Shown one piece after another: positions 50,240-63,132 of a stretch of 64,000 bases of DNA. Positions within the stretch are counted from its first letter, which is position 1, and every line of letters begins with the position of its first letter. Position numbers and translations under genes: made by a program. The stretch is from Hydractinia symbiolongicarpus (Eukaryota > Cnidaria > Hydrozoa > Anthoathecata > Hydractiniidae), in the NCBI RefSeq assembly GCF_029227915.1, contig NC_079875.1, positions 42,508,106 through 42,572,105 on the forward strand, read 5' to 3'. Under the pieces are notes generated by a model, which was given only the letters and a program-made list of their open reading frames with translations, did not search any database and was not told the DNA's origin.

Positions 50240-52265
50240 GTTTACTCCCTGGGTACTTTCTTTGTATACATTCGACTATACGGGCCAAGCCCGGGATTTA
50301 CGGGAAATCGCGGGTTTTCGTTTGCCGGCGATTAAACCCCTTTTATTAGGCGTCCCATCAAAAATGAAAACATTTTTGAAAACTACAAGTCTCATGCGTT
50401 TTAGTGGTGAAAAAATAATTTAAAAAATCGTTCGGGAAATGAGTTTACTCCCTCGGTACTTTCTTTGTATACTTTTGACTATACGGGCCAAGCCCGGGAT
50501 TTACGGGAAATCGCGGGTTTTCGTTTGCTGGCGATTAAACTTCTTTTATTCAGCGTCCCATCAAATATGAAACATTTTTGAAAACTACAAGTCTCATGCG
50601 TTTTATGGTGAAAAAATATTTTAAAAAATCGTTCGGGAAATGCGTTTACTCCCTGGGTACTTTCTTTGTATACTTTTGACTATTCGGGCCGAGTCCGGGG
50701 TTTACGGGAAATGGTGGGTTTTTGTTTGCCGGCGATCAAACTTCTTTTATTCAGCGTCTCATCAAAAATGAAAACATTTTTAAAAACTACAAGTCTCATG
50801 CGTTTTAGTGGTGAAAAAATAATTTAAAAAATCGTTCGGGAAATGAGTTTACTCCCTGGGTACTTTCTTTGTATACATTCGACTATACGGGCCAAGCCCG
50901 GGATTTACGGGAAATCGCGGGTTTTCGTTTGCCGGCGATTAAACCCCTTTTATTAGGCGTCCCATCAAAAATGAAAACATTTTTGAAAACTACAAGTCTC
51001 ATGCGTTTTAGTGGTGAAAAAATAATTTAAAAAATCGTTCGGGAAATGAGTTTACTCCCTGGGTACTTTCTTTGTATACTTTTGACTATACGGGCCAAGC
51101 CCGGGATTTACGGGAAATCGCGGGTTTTCGTTTGCTGGCGATTAAACTTCTTTTATTCAGCGTCCCATCAAATATGAAAAATTTTTGAAAACTGCAAGTC
51201 TCATGCGTTTTATGGTGAAAAAATATTTTAAAAAATCGTTCGGGAAATGAGTTTACTCCCTGGGTACTTTCTTTGTATACTTTTGACTATTCGGGCCGAG
51301 TCCGGGGTTTACGGGAAATGGTGGGTTTTTGTTTGCCGGCGATCAAACTTCTTTTATTCAGCGTCTCATCAAAAATGAAAACATTTTTAAAAACTACAAG
51401 TCTCATGCGTTTTAGTGGTGAAAAAATAATTTAAAAAATCGTTCGGGAAATGAGTTTACTCCCTGGGTACTTTCTTTGTATACATTCGACTATACGGGCC
51501 AAGCCCGGGATTTACGGGAAATCGCGGGTTTTCGTTTGCCGGCGATTAAACCCCTTTTATTAGGCGTCCCATCAAAAATGAAAACATTTTTGAAAACTAC
51601 AAGAGTCATGCGTTTTAGTGGTGAAAAAATAATTTAAAAATTCGTTCGGGAAATGAGTTTACTCACTGGGTACTTTCCTTGTATACTTTTGACTTAACGG
51701 GCCGAATCCGGGATTTACGGGTAATCGCGGGTTTTCGTTTGCCGGCAATTAAACTTCTTTTATTCAGCGTCTCATCAAAAATGAAAACATTTTTGAAAAC
51801 TACAAGTCTCATGCGTTTTAGTGGTGAAAAAATAATTTAAAAATTCGTTCGGGAAATGAGTTTACTCACTGGGTACTTTCCTTGTATACTTTTGACTTAA
51901 CGGGCCGAATCCGGTATTTGCGGGTAATCGCGGGTTTTCGTTTGCCGGCAATTAAACTTCTTTTATTCAGCGTCTCATCAAAAATGAAAACATTTTTAAA
52001 AACTACAAGTCTCATGCGTTTTAGTGGTGAAAAAATAATTTAAAAAATCGTTCGGGAAATGAGTTTACTCACTGGGTACTTTCCTTGTATACTTTTGACT
52101 TAACGGGCCGAATCCGGGATTTGCGGGTAATCGCGGGTTTTCGTTTGCCGGCAATTAAACTTCTTTTATTCAGCGTCTCATCAAAAATGAAAACATTTTT
52201 AAAAACTACAAGTCTCATGCGTTTTAGTGGTGAAAAAATAATTTAAAAAATCGTTCGGGAAATGA
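50240..52265 (-). repeat. HOR copy Y1 (10 monomers, 2,026 bp)
   Basis: Monomer types in order are A-B-C-A-B'-C-A'-D-E-F. A has CATTCGACTATAC with TTATTAGGCGTCCC. B has GCTGGCGATT, AAATATGAAACATTTTTG and TTTTATGGTG. B' is the same with AAAAATTTTTG and ACTGCAAG. C has TATTCGGGCCG, AAATGGTGGG and GATCAAAC. A' is A ending in ACAAGAGTC. D has CTCACTGGG and GATTTACGGG. E has CCGGTATTTGCGGG. F has CCGGGATTTGCGGG. B has the private CCCTCGGTAC, and C in this copy has AATGCGTTTACTCC. Confidence 0.85.
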
Positions 52266-53684
52266 GTTTACTCCCTGGGTACTTTCTTTGTATACATTCG
52301 ACTATACGGGCCAAGCCCGGGATTTACGGGAAATCGCGGGTTTTCGTTTGCCGGCGATTAAACCCCTTTTATTAGGCGTCCCATCAAAAATGAAAACATT
52401 TTTGAAAACTACAAGTCTCATGCGTTTTAGTGGTGAAAAAATAATTTAAAAAATCGTTCGGGAAATGAGTTTACTCCCTGGGTACTTTCTTTGTATACTT
52501 TTGACTATACGGGCCAAGCCCGGGATTTACGGGAAATCGCGGGTTTTCGTTTGCTGGCGATTAAACTTCTTTTATTCAGCGTCCCATCAAATATGAAAAA
52601 TTTTTGAAAACTGCAAGTCTCATGCGTTTTATGGTGAAAAAATATTTTAAAAAATCGTTCGGGAAATGAGTTTTCTCCCTGGGTACTTTCTTTGTATACT
52701 TTTGACTATTCGGGCCGAGTCCGGGGTTTACGGGAAATGGTGGGTTTTTGTTTGCCGGCGATCAAACTTCTTTTATTCAGCGTCTCATCAAAAATGAAAA
52801 CATTTTTAAAAACTACAAGTCTCATGCGTTTTAGTGGTGAAAAAATAATTTAAAAAATCGTTCGGGAAATGAGTTTACTCCCTGGGTACTTTCTTTGTAT
52901 ACATTCGACTATACGGGCCAAGCCCGGGATTTACGGGAAATCGCGGGTTTTCGTTTGCCGGCGATTAAACCCCTTTTATTAGGCGTCCCATCAAAAATGA
53001 AAACATTTTTGAAAACTACAAGAGTCATGCGTTTTAGTGGTGAAAAAATAATTTAAAAATTCGTTCGGGAAATGAGTTTACTCACTGGGTACTTTCCTTG
53101 TATACTTTTGACTATACGGGCCGAATCCGGGATTTACGGGTAATCGCGGGTTTTCGTTTGCCGGCAATTAAACTTCTTTTATTCAGCGTCTCATCAAAAA
53201 TGAAAACATTTTTGAAAACTACAAGTCTCATGCGTTTTAGTGGTGAAAAAATAATTTAAAAATTCGTTCGGGAAATGAGTTTACTCACTGGGTACTTTCC
53301 TTGTATACTTTTGACTTAACGGGCCGAATCCGGTATTTGCGGGTAATCGCGGGTTTTCGTTTGCCGGCAATTAAACTTCTTTTATTCAGCGTCTCATCAA
53401 AAATGAAAACATTTTTAAAAACTACAAGTCTCATGCGTTTTAGTGGTGAAAAAATAATTTAAAAAATCGTTCGGGAAATGAGTTTACTCACTGGGTACTT
53501 TCCTTGTATACTTTTGACTTAACGGGCCGAATCCGGGATTTGCGGGTAATCGCGGGTTTTCGTTTGCCGGCAATTAAACTTCTTTTATTCAGCGTCTCAT
53601 CAAAAATGAAAACATTTTTAAAAACTACAAGTCTCATGCGTTTTAGTGGTGAAAAAATAATTTAAAAAATCGTTCGGGAAATGA
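52266..53684 (-). repeat. HOR copy Y2 (7 monomers, 1,419 bp)
   Basis: The order is A-B'-C-A'-D-E-F. Relative to Y1 the first three monomers (A-B-C) are absent. ACTGCAAG at 52,610 and ACAAGAGTC near 53,020 lie 1,419 bp after those of Y1. C carries the private GAGTTTTCTCCC. Confidence 0.9.
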
Positions 53685-55507
53685 GTTTACTCCCTGGGTA
53701 CTTTCTTTGTATACATTCGACTATACGGGCCAAGCCCGGGATTTACGGGAAATCGCGGGTTTTCGTTTGCCGGCGATTAAACCCCTTTTATTAGGCGTCC
53801 CATCAAAAATGAAAACATTTTTGAAAACTACAAGTCTCATGCGTTTTAGTGGTGAAAAAATAATTTAAAAAATCGTTCGGGAAATGAGTTTACTCCCTCG
53901 GTACTTTCTTTGTATACTTTTGACTATACGGGCCAAGCCCGGGATTTACGGGAAATCGCGGGTTTTCGTTTGCTGGCGATTAAACTTCTTTTATTCAGCG
54001 TCCCATCAAATATGAAACATTTTTGAAAACTACAAGTCTCATGCGTTTTATGGTGAAAAAATATTTTAAAAAATCGTTCGGGAAATGAGTTTACTCCCTG
54101 GGTACTTTCTTTGTATACTTTTGACTATTCGGGCCGAGTCCGGGGTTTACGGGAAATGGTGGGTTTTTGTTTGCCGGCGATCAAACTTCTTTTATTCAGC
54201 GTCTCATCAAAAATGAAAACATTTTTAAAAACTACAAGTCTCATGCGTTTTAGTGGTGAAAAAATAATTTAAAAAATCGTTCGGGAAATGAGTTTACTCC
54301 CTGGGTACTTTCTTTGTATACTTTTGACTATACGGGCCAAGCCCGGGATTTACGGGAAATCGCGGGTTTTCGTTTGCTGGCGATTAAACTTCTTTTATTC
54401 AGCGTCCCATCAAATATGAAAAATTTTTGAAAACTGCAAGTCTCATGCGTTTTATGGTGAAAAAATATTTTAAAAAATCGTTCGGGAAATGAGTTTACTC
54501 CCTGGGTACTTTCTTTGTATACTTTTGACTATTCGGGCCGAGTCCGGGGTTTACGGGAAATGGTGGGTTTTTGTTTGCCGGCGATCAAACTTCTTTTATT
54601 CAGCGTCTCATCAAAAATGAAAACATTTTTAAAAACTACAAGTCTCATGCGTTTTAGTGGTGAAAAAATAATTTAAAAAATCGTTCGGGAAATGAGTTTA
54701 CTCCCTGGGTACTTTCTTTGTATACATTCGACTATACGGGCCAAGCCCGGGATTTACGGGAAATCGCGGGTTTTCGTTTGCCGGCGATTAAACCCCTTTT
54801 ATTAGGCGTCCCATCAAAAATGAAAACATTTTTGAAAACTACAAGAGTCATGCGTTTTAGTGGTGAAAAAATAATTTAAAAATTCGTTCGGGAAATGAGT
54901 TTACTCACTGGGTACTTTCCTTGTATACTTTTGACTATACGGGCCGAATCCGGGATTTACGGGTAATCGCGGGTTTTCGTTTGCCGGCAATTAAACTTCT
55001 TTTATTCAGCGTCTCATCAAAAATGAAAACATTTTTGAAAACTACAAGTCTCATGCGTTTTAGTGGTGAAAAAATAATTTAAAAATTCGTTCGGGAAATG
55101 AGTTTACTCACTGGGTACTTTCCTTGTATACTTTTGACTTAACGGGCCGAATCCGGTATTTGCGGGTAATCGCGGGTTTTCGTTTGCCGGCAATTAAACT
55201 TCTTTTATTCAGCGTCTCATCAAAAATGAAAACATTTTTAAAAACTACAAGTCTCATGCGTTTTAGTGGTGAAAAAATAATTTAAAAAATCGTTCGGGAA
55301 ATGAGTTTACTCACTGGGTACTTTCCTTGTATACTTTTGACTTAACGGGCCGAATCCGGGATTTGCGGGTAATCGCGGGTTTTCGTTTGCCGGCAATTAA
55401 ACTTCTTTTATTCAGCGTCTCATCAAAAATGAAAACATTTTTAAAAACTACAAGTCTCATGCGTTTTAGTGGTGAAAAAATAATTTAAAAAATCGTTCGG
55501 GAAATGA
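53685..55507 (-). repeat. HOR copy Y3 (9 monomers, 1,823 bp)
   Basis: The order is A-B-C-B'-C-A'-D-E-F. CCCTCGG is at about 53,896 and ACTGCAAG at 54,433. The period is 1,823 bp and not 9 x 203 because the B and B' types carry small deletions in AAACATTTTTG/AAAAATTTTTG and in the TTTTATGGTG segment. Confidence 0.9.
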
Positions 55508-57330
55508 GTTTACTCCCTGGGTACTTTCTTTGTATACATTCGACTATACGGGCCAAGCCCGGGATTTACGGGAAATCGCGGGTTTTCGTTTGCCGGCGAT
55601 TAAACCCCTTTTATTAGGCGTCCCATCAAAAATGAAAACATTTTTGAAAACTACAAGTCTCATGCGTTTTAGTGGTGAAAAAATAATTTAAAAAATCGTT
55701 CGGGAAATGAGTTTACTCCCTCGGTACTTTCTTTGTATACTTTTGACTATACGGGCCAAGCCCGGGATTTACGGGAAATCGCGGGTTTTCGTTTGCTGGC
55801 GATTAAACTTCTTTTATTCAGCGTCCCATCAAATATGAAACATTTTTGAAAACTACAAGTCTCATGCGTTTTATGGTGAAAAAATATTTTAAAAAATCGT
55901 TCGGGAAATGAGTTTACTCCCTGGGTACTTTCTTTGTATACTTTTGACTATTCGGGCCGAGTCCGGGGTTTACGGGAAATGGTGGGTTTTTGTTTGCCGG
56001 CGATCAAACTTCTTTTATTCAGCGTCTCATCAAAAATGAAAACATTTTTAAAAACTACAAGTCTCATGCGTTTTAGTGGTGAAAAAATAATTTAAAAAAT
56101 CGTTCGGGAAATGAGTTTACTCCCTGGGTACTTTCTTTGTATACTTTTGACTATACGGGCCAAGCCCGGGATTTACGGGAAATCGCGGGTTTTCGTTTGC
56201 TGGCGATTAAACTTCTTTTATTCAGCGTCCCATCAAATATGAAAAATTTTTGAAAACTGCAAGTCTCATGCGTTTTATGGTGAAAAAATATTTTAAAAAA
56301 TCGTTCGGGAAATGAGTTTACTCCCTGGGTACTTTCTTTGTATACTTTTGACTATTCGGGCCGAGTCCGGGGTTTACGGGAAATGGTGGGTTTTTGTTTG
56401 CCGGCGATCAAACTTCTTTTATTCAGCGTCTCATCAAAAATGAAAACATTTTTAAAAACTACAAGTCTCATGCGTTTTAGTGGTGAAAAAATAATTTAAA
56501 AAATCGTTCGGGAAATGAGTTTACTCCCTGGGTACTTTCTTTGTATACATTCGACTATACGGGCCAAGCCCGGGATTTACGGGAAATCGCGGGTTTTCTT
56601 TTGCCGGCGATTAAACCCCTTTTATTAGGCGTCCCATCAAAAATGAAAACATTTTTGAAAACTACAAGTCTCATGCGTTTTAGTGGTGAAAAAATAATTT
56701 AAAAAATCGTTCGGGAAATGAGTTTACTCCCTGGGTACTTTCTTTGTATACTTTTGACTATACGGGCCAAGCCCGGGATTTACGGGAAATCGCGGGTTTT
56801 CGTTTGCTGGCGATTAAACTTCTTTTATTCAGCGTCCCATCAAATATGAAACATTTTTGAAAACTACAAGTCTCATGCGTTTTATGGTGAAAAAATATTT
56901 TAAAAAATCGTTCGGGAAATGAGTTTACTCCCTGGGTACTTTCTTTGTATACTTTTGACTATTCGGGCCGAGTCCGGGGTTTACGGGAAATGGTGGGTTT
57001 TTGTTTGCCGGCGATCAAACTTCTTTTATTCAGCGTCTCATCAAAAATGAAAACATTTTTGAAAACTACAAGAGTCATGCGTTTTAGTGGTGAAAAAATA
57101 ATTTAAAAATTCGTTCGGGAAATGAGTTTACTCACTGGGTACTTTCCTTGTATACTTTTGACTATACGGGCCGAATCCGGGATTTACGGGTAATCGCGGG
57201 TTTTCGTTTGCCGGCAATTAAACTTCTTTTATTCAGCGTCTCATCAAAAATGAAAACATTTTTAAAAACTACAAGTCTCATGGGCTTTAGTGGTGAAATA
57301 ATAATTTAAAAACTCGTTTGGAAAATGAGT
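55508..57330 (-). repeat. HOR copy Y4, with a changed end
   Basis: It starts as in Y3: A-B-C-B'-C (CCCTCGG near 55,719, ACTGCAAG at 56,256). It then reads A-B-C'-D, where the C' monomer at about 56,930-57,080 begins as type C but ends with the ACAAGAGTC of type A'. It is therefore a hybrid monomer formed by exchange. E and F are missing, and the sequence leaves the Y pattern near 57.3 kb. Confidence 0.8.
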
Positions 57331-57672
57331 TTACTCCCTTGGTACTTTCTTTGTATACTTTTGACTATACGGGCCGAGTCCGGGATTTACGGGAAATCGC
57401 AGGTTTTCGTTTGCCGGCGATTAAACTTCTTTTATTCAGCGTCTCATCAAAAATGAAAACATTTTTGAAAACTACAAGTCTCATGCGTTTTAGTGGTGAA
57501 AAAATAGTTTAAAAATTCGTTCGGGAAATGAGTTTACTCACTGGGTACTTTCCTTGTATACTTTTGACTATACGGGCCGAGTCCGGGATTTACGGGAAAT
57601 TGCGGGTTTTCGTTTGCCGGCGATTAAACTTCTTTTATTCAGCGTCTCATCAAAAATGAAAACATTTTTAAA
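57071..57672 (-). repeat. Segment duplicated at 62.53-63.13 kb
   Basis: About three monomers beginning at AGAGTCATGC (57,071) recur at 62,531, an offset of 5,460 bp. Shared variants are CATGGGCTTTAG with GAAATAATAATT, CCCTTGGTAC, GAAAAAATAGTTTAAAAATTCG and GGGAAATTGCGGG. Confidence 0.75.
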
Positions 57673-58480
57673 AACTACAAGTCTTATGCGTTTTAGTGGT
57701 GAAAAAATAATTTAAAAAATCGTTCTGGAAATGAGTTTACTCCCTGGGTACTTTCTTTGTATACTTTTGACTATACCGGCCAAGCCCGGGATTTACGGGA
57801 AATCGCGGGTTTTCGTTTGCCGGCGATTAAACTTCTTTTATTCAGCGTCCCATCAAATATGAAAACATTTTTGAAAACTACAAGTCTCATGCGTTTTAGT
57901 GGTGAAAAAATAATTTAAAAAATCGTTCGGGAAATGAGTTTACTCCCTGGGTACTTTCTTTGTATACTTTTGACTATACGGGCCACGCCCGGGATTTACG
58001 GGAAATCGCGGGTTTTCGTTTGCCGGCGATTAAACTTCTTTTATTCAGCGTCTCATCAAAAATGAAAACATTTTTAAAAACTACAAGTCTTATGCGTTTT
58101 AGTGGTGAAAAAATAATTTAAAAAATCGTTCTGGAAATGAGTTTACTCCCTGGGTACTTTCTTTGTATACTTTTGACTATACGGGCCAAGCCCGGGATTT
58201 ACGGGAAATCGCGGGTTTTCGTTTGCCGGCGATTAAACTTCTTTTATTCAGCGTCCCATCAAATATGAAAACATTTTTGAAAACTACAAGTCTCATGCGT
58301 TTTAGTGGTGAAAAAATAATTTAAAAAATCGTTCGGGAAATGAGTTTACTCCCTGGGTACTTTCTTTGTATACTTTTGACTATACGGGCCACGCCCGGGA
58401 TTTACGGGAAATCGCGGGTTTTCGTTTGCCGGCGATTAAACTTCTTTTATTCAGCGTCCCATCAAATATGAAAACATTTT
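57673..58480 (-). repeat. Dimer duplication, 406 bp offset
   Basis: A GTCTTATGCG/GTTCTGG monomer plus a GGCCACGCCCGGG monomer are repeated in tandem (57,681 and 58,087; 57,981 and 58,387). The offset is exactly two monomers. One copy carries CTATACCGGCC, the other CTATACGGGCC. Confidence 0.8.
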
Positions 58481-60409
58481 TGAAAACTACAAGTCTCATG
58501 CGTTTTATTGTGAAAAAATATTTTAAAAAATTGTTCGGGAAATGAGTTTACTCCCTGGGTACTTTCTTTGTATACTTTTGACTATGCGGGCCGAGTCCGG
58601 GGTTTACGGGAAATGGCGGGTTTTCGTTTGCCGGCGATTAAACTTCTTTTATTCAGCGTCTCATCAAAAATGAAAACATTTTTAAAAACTACAAGTCTCA
58701 TGCGTTTTAGTGGTAAAAAAATAATTTAAAAAATCGTTCGGGAAATGAGTTTACACCCTGGGTACTTTCTTTGTATACTTTTGACTATACGGGCGAGTCC
58801 AGGATTTAAGGGAAATCGCAGGTTTTCGTTTGCCGGCGATTAAACTTCTTTTATTCAGCGTCTCATCAAAAATGAAAACATTTTTGAAAACTACAAGTCT
58901 CATGCGTTTTAGTGGTGAAAAAATAATTTAAAAATTCGTTCGGGAAATGAGTTTACTCACTGGGTACTTTCCTTGTATACTTTTGACTATACGGGCCGAA
59001 TCCGGGATTTACGGGTAATCGCGGGTTTTCGTTTGCCGGCGATTAAACTTCTTTTATTCAGCGTCTCATCAAAAATGAAAACATTTTTAAAAACTACAAG
59101 TCTCATGGGCTTTAGTGGTGAAATAATAATTTAAAAAATCGTTCGGGAAATGAGTTTACTCCCTGGGTACTTTCTTTGTATACTTTTGACTATACGGGCC
59201 ACGCCCGGGATTTACGGGAAATCGCGGGTTTTCGTTTGCCGGCGATTAAACTTCTTTTATTCAGCGTCCCATCAAATATGAAAACATTTTTGAAAACTAC
59301 AAGTCTCATGCGTTTTATGGTGAAAAAATATTTTAAAAAATTGTTCGGGAAATAAGTTTACTCCCTGGGTACTTTCTTTGTATACTTTTGACTATGCGGG
59401 CCGAGTCCGGGGTTTACGGGAAATGGCGGGTTTTCGTTTGCCGGCGATTAAACTTCTTTTATTCAGCGTCTCATCAAAAATGAAAACATTTTTGAAAACT
59501 ACAAGTCTCATGCGTTTTAGTGGCAAAAAAATAATTTAAAAAATCGTTCGGGAAATGAGTTTACACCCTGGGTACTTTCTTTGTATACTTTTGACTATAC
59601 GGGCGAGTCCAGGATTTAAGGGAAATCGCAGGTTTTCGTTTGCCGGCGATTAAACTTCTTTTATTCAGCGTCTCATCAAAAATGAAAACATTTTTAAAAA
59701 CTACAAGTCTTATGCGTTTTATGGTGAAAAAATATTTTAAAAAATTGTTCGGGAAATGAGTTTACTCCCTCGGTACTTTCTTTGTATACTTTTGACTATA
59801 CGGGCGAGTCCAGGATTTAAGGGAAATCGCAGGTTTTCGTTTGCCGGCGATTAAACTTCTTTTATTCAGCGTCTCATCAAAAATGAAAACATTTTTGAAA
59901 ACTACAAGTCTCATGCGTTTTAGTGGTAAAAAAATAATTTAAAAAATCGTTCGGGAAATGAGTTTACACCCTGGGTACTTTCTTTGTATACTTTTGACTA
60001 TACGGGCGAGTCCAGGATTTAAGGGAAATCGCAGGTTTTCGTTTGCCGGCGATTAAACTTCTTTTATTCAGCGTCTCATCAAAAATGAAAACATTTTTGA
60101 AAACTACAAGTCTCATGCGTTTTAGTGGTGAAAAAATAATTTAAAAATTCGTTCGGGAAATGAGTTTACTCACTGGGTACTTTCCTTGTATACTTTTGAC
60201 TATACGGGCCGAATCCGGGATTTACGGGTAATCGCGGGTTTTCGTTTGCCGGCGATTAAACTTCTTTTATTCAGCGTCTCATCAAAAATGAAAACATTTT
60301 TAAAAACTACAAGTCTCATGGGCTTTAGTGGTGAAATAATAATTTAAAAAATCGTTCGGGAAATGAGTTTACTCCCTGGGTACTTTCTTTGTATACTTTT
60401 GACTATACG
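58387..60409 (-). repeat. Tetramer and hexamer HORs with a private 2 bp deletion
   Basis: GGCCACGCC recurs at 58,387, 59,197 and 60,410, spacings of 810 and 1,213 bp. Several monomers have lost two bases in the GGGCCGAG context to read GGGCGAGTCC, at 58,791, 59,601, 59,802, 60,004 and 60,814. This deletion marks one small recent amplification. A short TTTTATGGTG/CCCTCGG monomer at about 59,720-59,800 is an inserted hybrid. Confidence 0.8.
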
Positions 60410-62530
60410 GGCCACGCCCGGGATTTACGGGAAATCGCGGGTTTTCGTTTGCCGGCGATTAAACTTCTTTTATTCAGCGTCCCATCAAATATGAAAACAT
60501 TTTTGAAAACTACAAGTCTCATGCGTTTTATGGTGAAAAAATATTTTAATAAATTGTTCGGGAAATGAGTTTACTCCCTGGGTACTTTCTTTGTATACTT
60601 TTGACTATGCGGGCCGAGTCCGGGGTTTACGGGAAATGGCGGGTTTTCGTTTGCCGGCGATTAAACTTCTTTTATTCAGCGTCTCATCAAAAATGAAAAC
60701 ATTTTTGAAAACTACAAGTCTCATGCGTTTTAGTGGTAAAAAAATAATTTAAAAAATCGTTCGGGAAATGAGTTTACACCCTGGGTACTTTCTTTGTATA
60801 CTTTTGACTATACGGGCGAGTCCAGGACTTAAGGGAAATCGCAGGTTTTCGTTTGCCGGCGATTAAACTTCTTTTATTCAGCGTCTCATCAAAAATGAAA
60901 ACATTTTTGAAAACTACAAGTCTCATGCGTTTTAGGGGTGAAAAAATAATTTAAAAATTCGTTCGGGAAATGAGTTTACTCACTGGGTACTTTCCTTGTA
61001 TACTTTTGACTATGCTGGCCGAATCCGGGATTTACGGGTAATCGCGCGTTTTCGTTTGCCGGCGATTAAACTTCTTTTATTCAGCGTCTCATCAAAAATG
61101 AAAACATTTTTAAAAACTACAAGTCTCATGGGCTTTAGTGGTGAAAAAAAATCGTTCTGGAAATGAGTTTACTGACAGGGTACTATCTTTGTATACATTC
61201 GACTATACGGGCCAAGCCCGGGATTTACGGGAAATCGCGGGTTTTCGTTTGTCGGCGATTAAACCTCTTTTATTAAGCGTCTCATCAAAAATGAAAACAT
61301 TTTTGAAAACTACAAGTCTCATGCGTTTTAGTGGTGAAAAAATAATTTAAAAAATCGTTCGGGAAATGAGTTTACTCCCTGGGTACTTTCTTTGTATTGT
61401 TTTGACTATACGGGCCAAGCCCGGGATTTACGGGAAATCGCGGGTTTTCGTTTGCCGGCGATTAAACTTCTTTTATTCAGCGTCCAATCAAATATGAAAA
61501 CATTTTTGAAAACTACAAGTCTCATGCGTTTTATGTGAAAAAAATATTTTAAAAAATCGTTCGGAAAATGAGTTTACTCCCTGGGTACTTTCTTTGTATA
61601 CTTTTGACTATTCGGGCCGAGTCCGGGGTTTACGGGAAATGGCGGGTTTTTGTTTGCCGGCGATTAAACTTCTTTTATTCAGCGTCTCATCAAAAATGAA
61701 AACATTTTTGAAAACTACAAGTCTCATGCGTTTTAGTGGTGAAAAAATAATTTAAAAATTCGTTCGGGAAATGAGTTTACTCACTGGGTACTTTCCTTGT
61801 ATACTTTTGACTATACGGGCCGAATCCGGGATTTGCGGGTAATCGCGGGTTTTCGTTTGCCGGCAATTAAACTTCTTTTATTCAGCGTCTCATCAAAAAT
61901 GAAAACATTTTTAAAAACTACAAGTCTCATGCGTTTTAGTGGTGTAAAAATAATTTAAAAAATCGTTCGGGAAATGAGTTTACTCCCTGGGTACTTTCTT
62001 TGTATACATTCGACTATACGGGCCAAGCCCGGGATTTACGGGAAATCGCGCGTTTTCGTTTGCCGGCGATTAAACTCCTTTTATTAAGCGTCTCATCAAA
62101 AATGAAAACATTTTTGAAAACTACAAGTCTCATGCGTTTTAGTGGTGAAAAAATAATTTAAAAAATCGTTCGAGAAATGATTTTACTCCCTGGGTACTTT
62201 CTTTGTATACTTTTGACTATACGGGCCAAGCCCGGGATTTACGGGAAATCGCGGGTTTTCGTTTGCTGGCGATTAAACTTCTTTTATTAAGCGTCCCATC
62301 AAATATGAAAACAATTTTGAAAACTACAAGTCTCATGCGTTTTATGGTGAAAAAATATTTTAAAAAATCGTTCGGGAAATGAGTTTACTCCCTGGGTACT
62401 TTCTTTGTATACTTTTGACTATTCGGGCCGAGTCCGGGGTTTACGGGAAATGGCGGGTTTTTGTTTGCCGGCGATTAAACTTCTTTTATTCAGCGTCTCA
62501 TCAAAAATGAAAACATTTTTGAAAACTACA
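60410..62530 (-). repeat. Mixed right-arm monomers
   Basis: Monomers of the same family. The first part continues the 1,213 bp repeat to about 60,815. Then come monomers resembling R and U read backwards (CTGACAGGGTACTATC near 61,180; TTTTATGTGAAAAAAATATT near 61,535, as at 46,945) and C-like monomers near 62,430. TGTATTGTTTTGAC near 61,395 is a local oddity. No gene is seen. Confidence 0.7.
60900..61165 (-). repeat. Segment with a private 10 bp deletion, repeated at the right edge
   Basis: TTTTAGGGGTG, then ATCGCGCGTTTTCG, then GGCTTTAGTGGTG followed by a shortened A-run: GAAAAAAAATCG replaces GAAAAAATAATTTAAAAAATCG, losing 10 bases. The same three marks recur at 63,730-64,000 at an offset of 2,830 bp. 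Confidence 0.8.
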
Positions 62531-63132
62531 AGAGTCATGCGTTTTAGTGGTGAAAAAATAATTTAAAAATTCGTTCGGGAAATGAGTTTACTCACTGGGT
62601 ACTTTCCTTGTATACTTTTGACTATACGGGCCGAGTCCGGGATTTACGGGTAATCGCGGGATTTCGTTTGCCGGCAATTAAACTTCTTTTATTCAGCGTC
62701 TCATCAAAAATAAAAACATTTTTAAAAACTACAAGTCTCATGGGCTTTAGTGGTGAAATAATAATTTAAAAAATCGTTTGGAAAATGAGTTTACTCCCTT
62801 GGTACTTTCTTTGTATACTTTTGACTATACGGGCCGAGTCCGGGATTTACGGGAAATCGCAGGTTTTCGTTTGCCGGCGATTAAACTTCTTTTATTCAGC
62901 GTCTCATCAAAAATGAAAACATTTTTGAAAACTACAAGTCTCATGCGTTTTAGTGGTGAAAAAATAGTTTAAAAATTCGTTCGGGAAATGAGTTTACTCA
63001 CTGGGTACTTTCCTTGTATACTTTTGACTATACGGGCCGAGTCCGGGATTTACGGGAAATTGCGGGTTTTCGTTTGCCGGCGATTAAACTTCTTTTATTC
63101 AGCGTCTCATCAAAAATGAAAACATTTTTAAA
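62531..63132 (-). repeat. Copy of the 57.07-57.67 kb segment
   Basis: Matches at 5,460 bp with the same GAAAAAATAGTTT, CCCTTGG and GAAATTGCGGG variants and only a few differences, for example GGGATTTCG near 62,660 and AAAATAAAAAC near 62,710. Confidence 0.75.
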
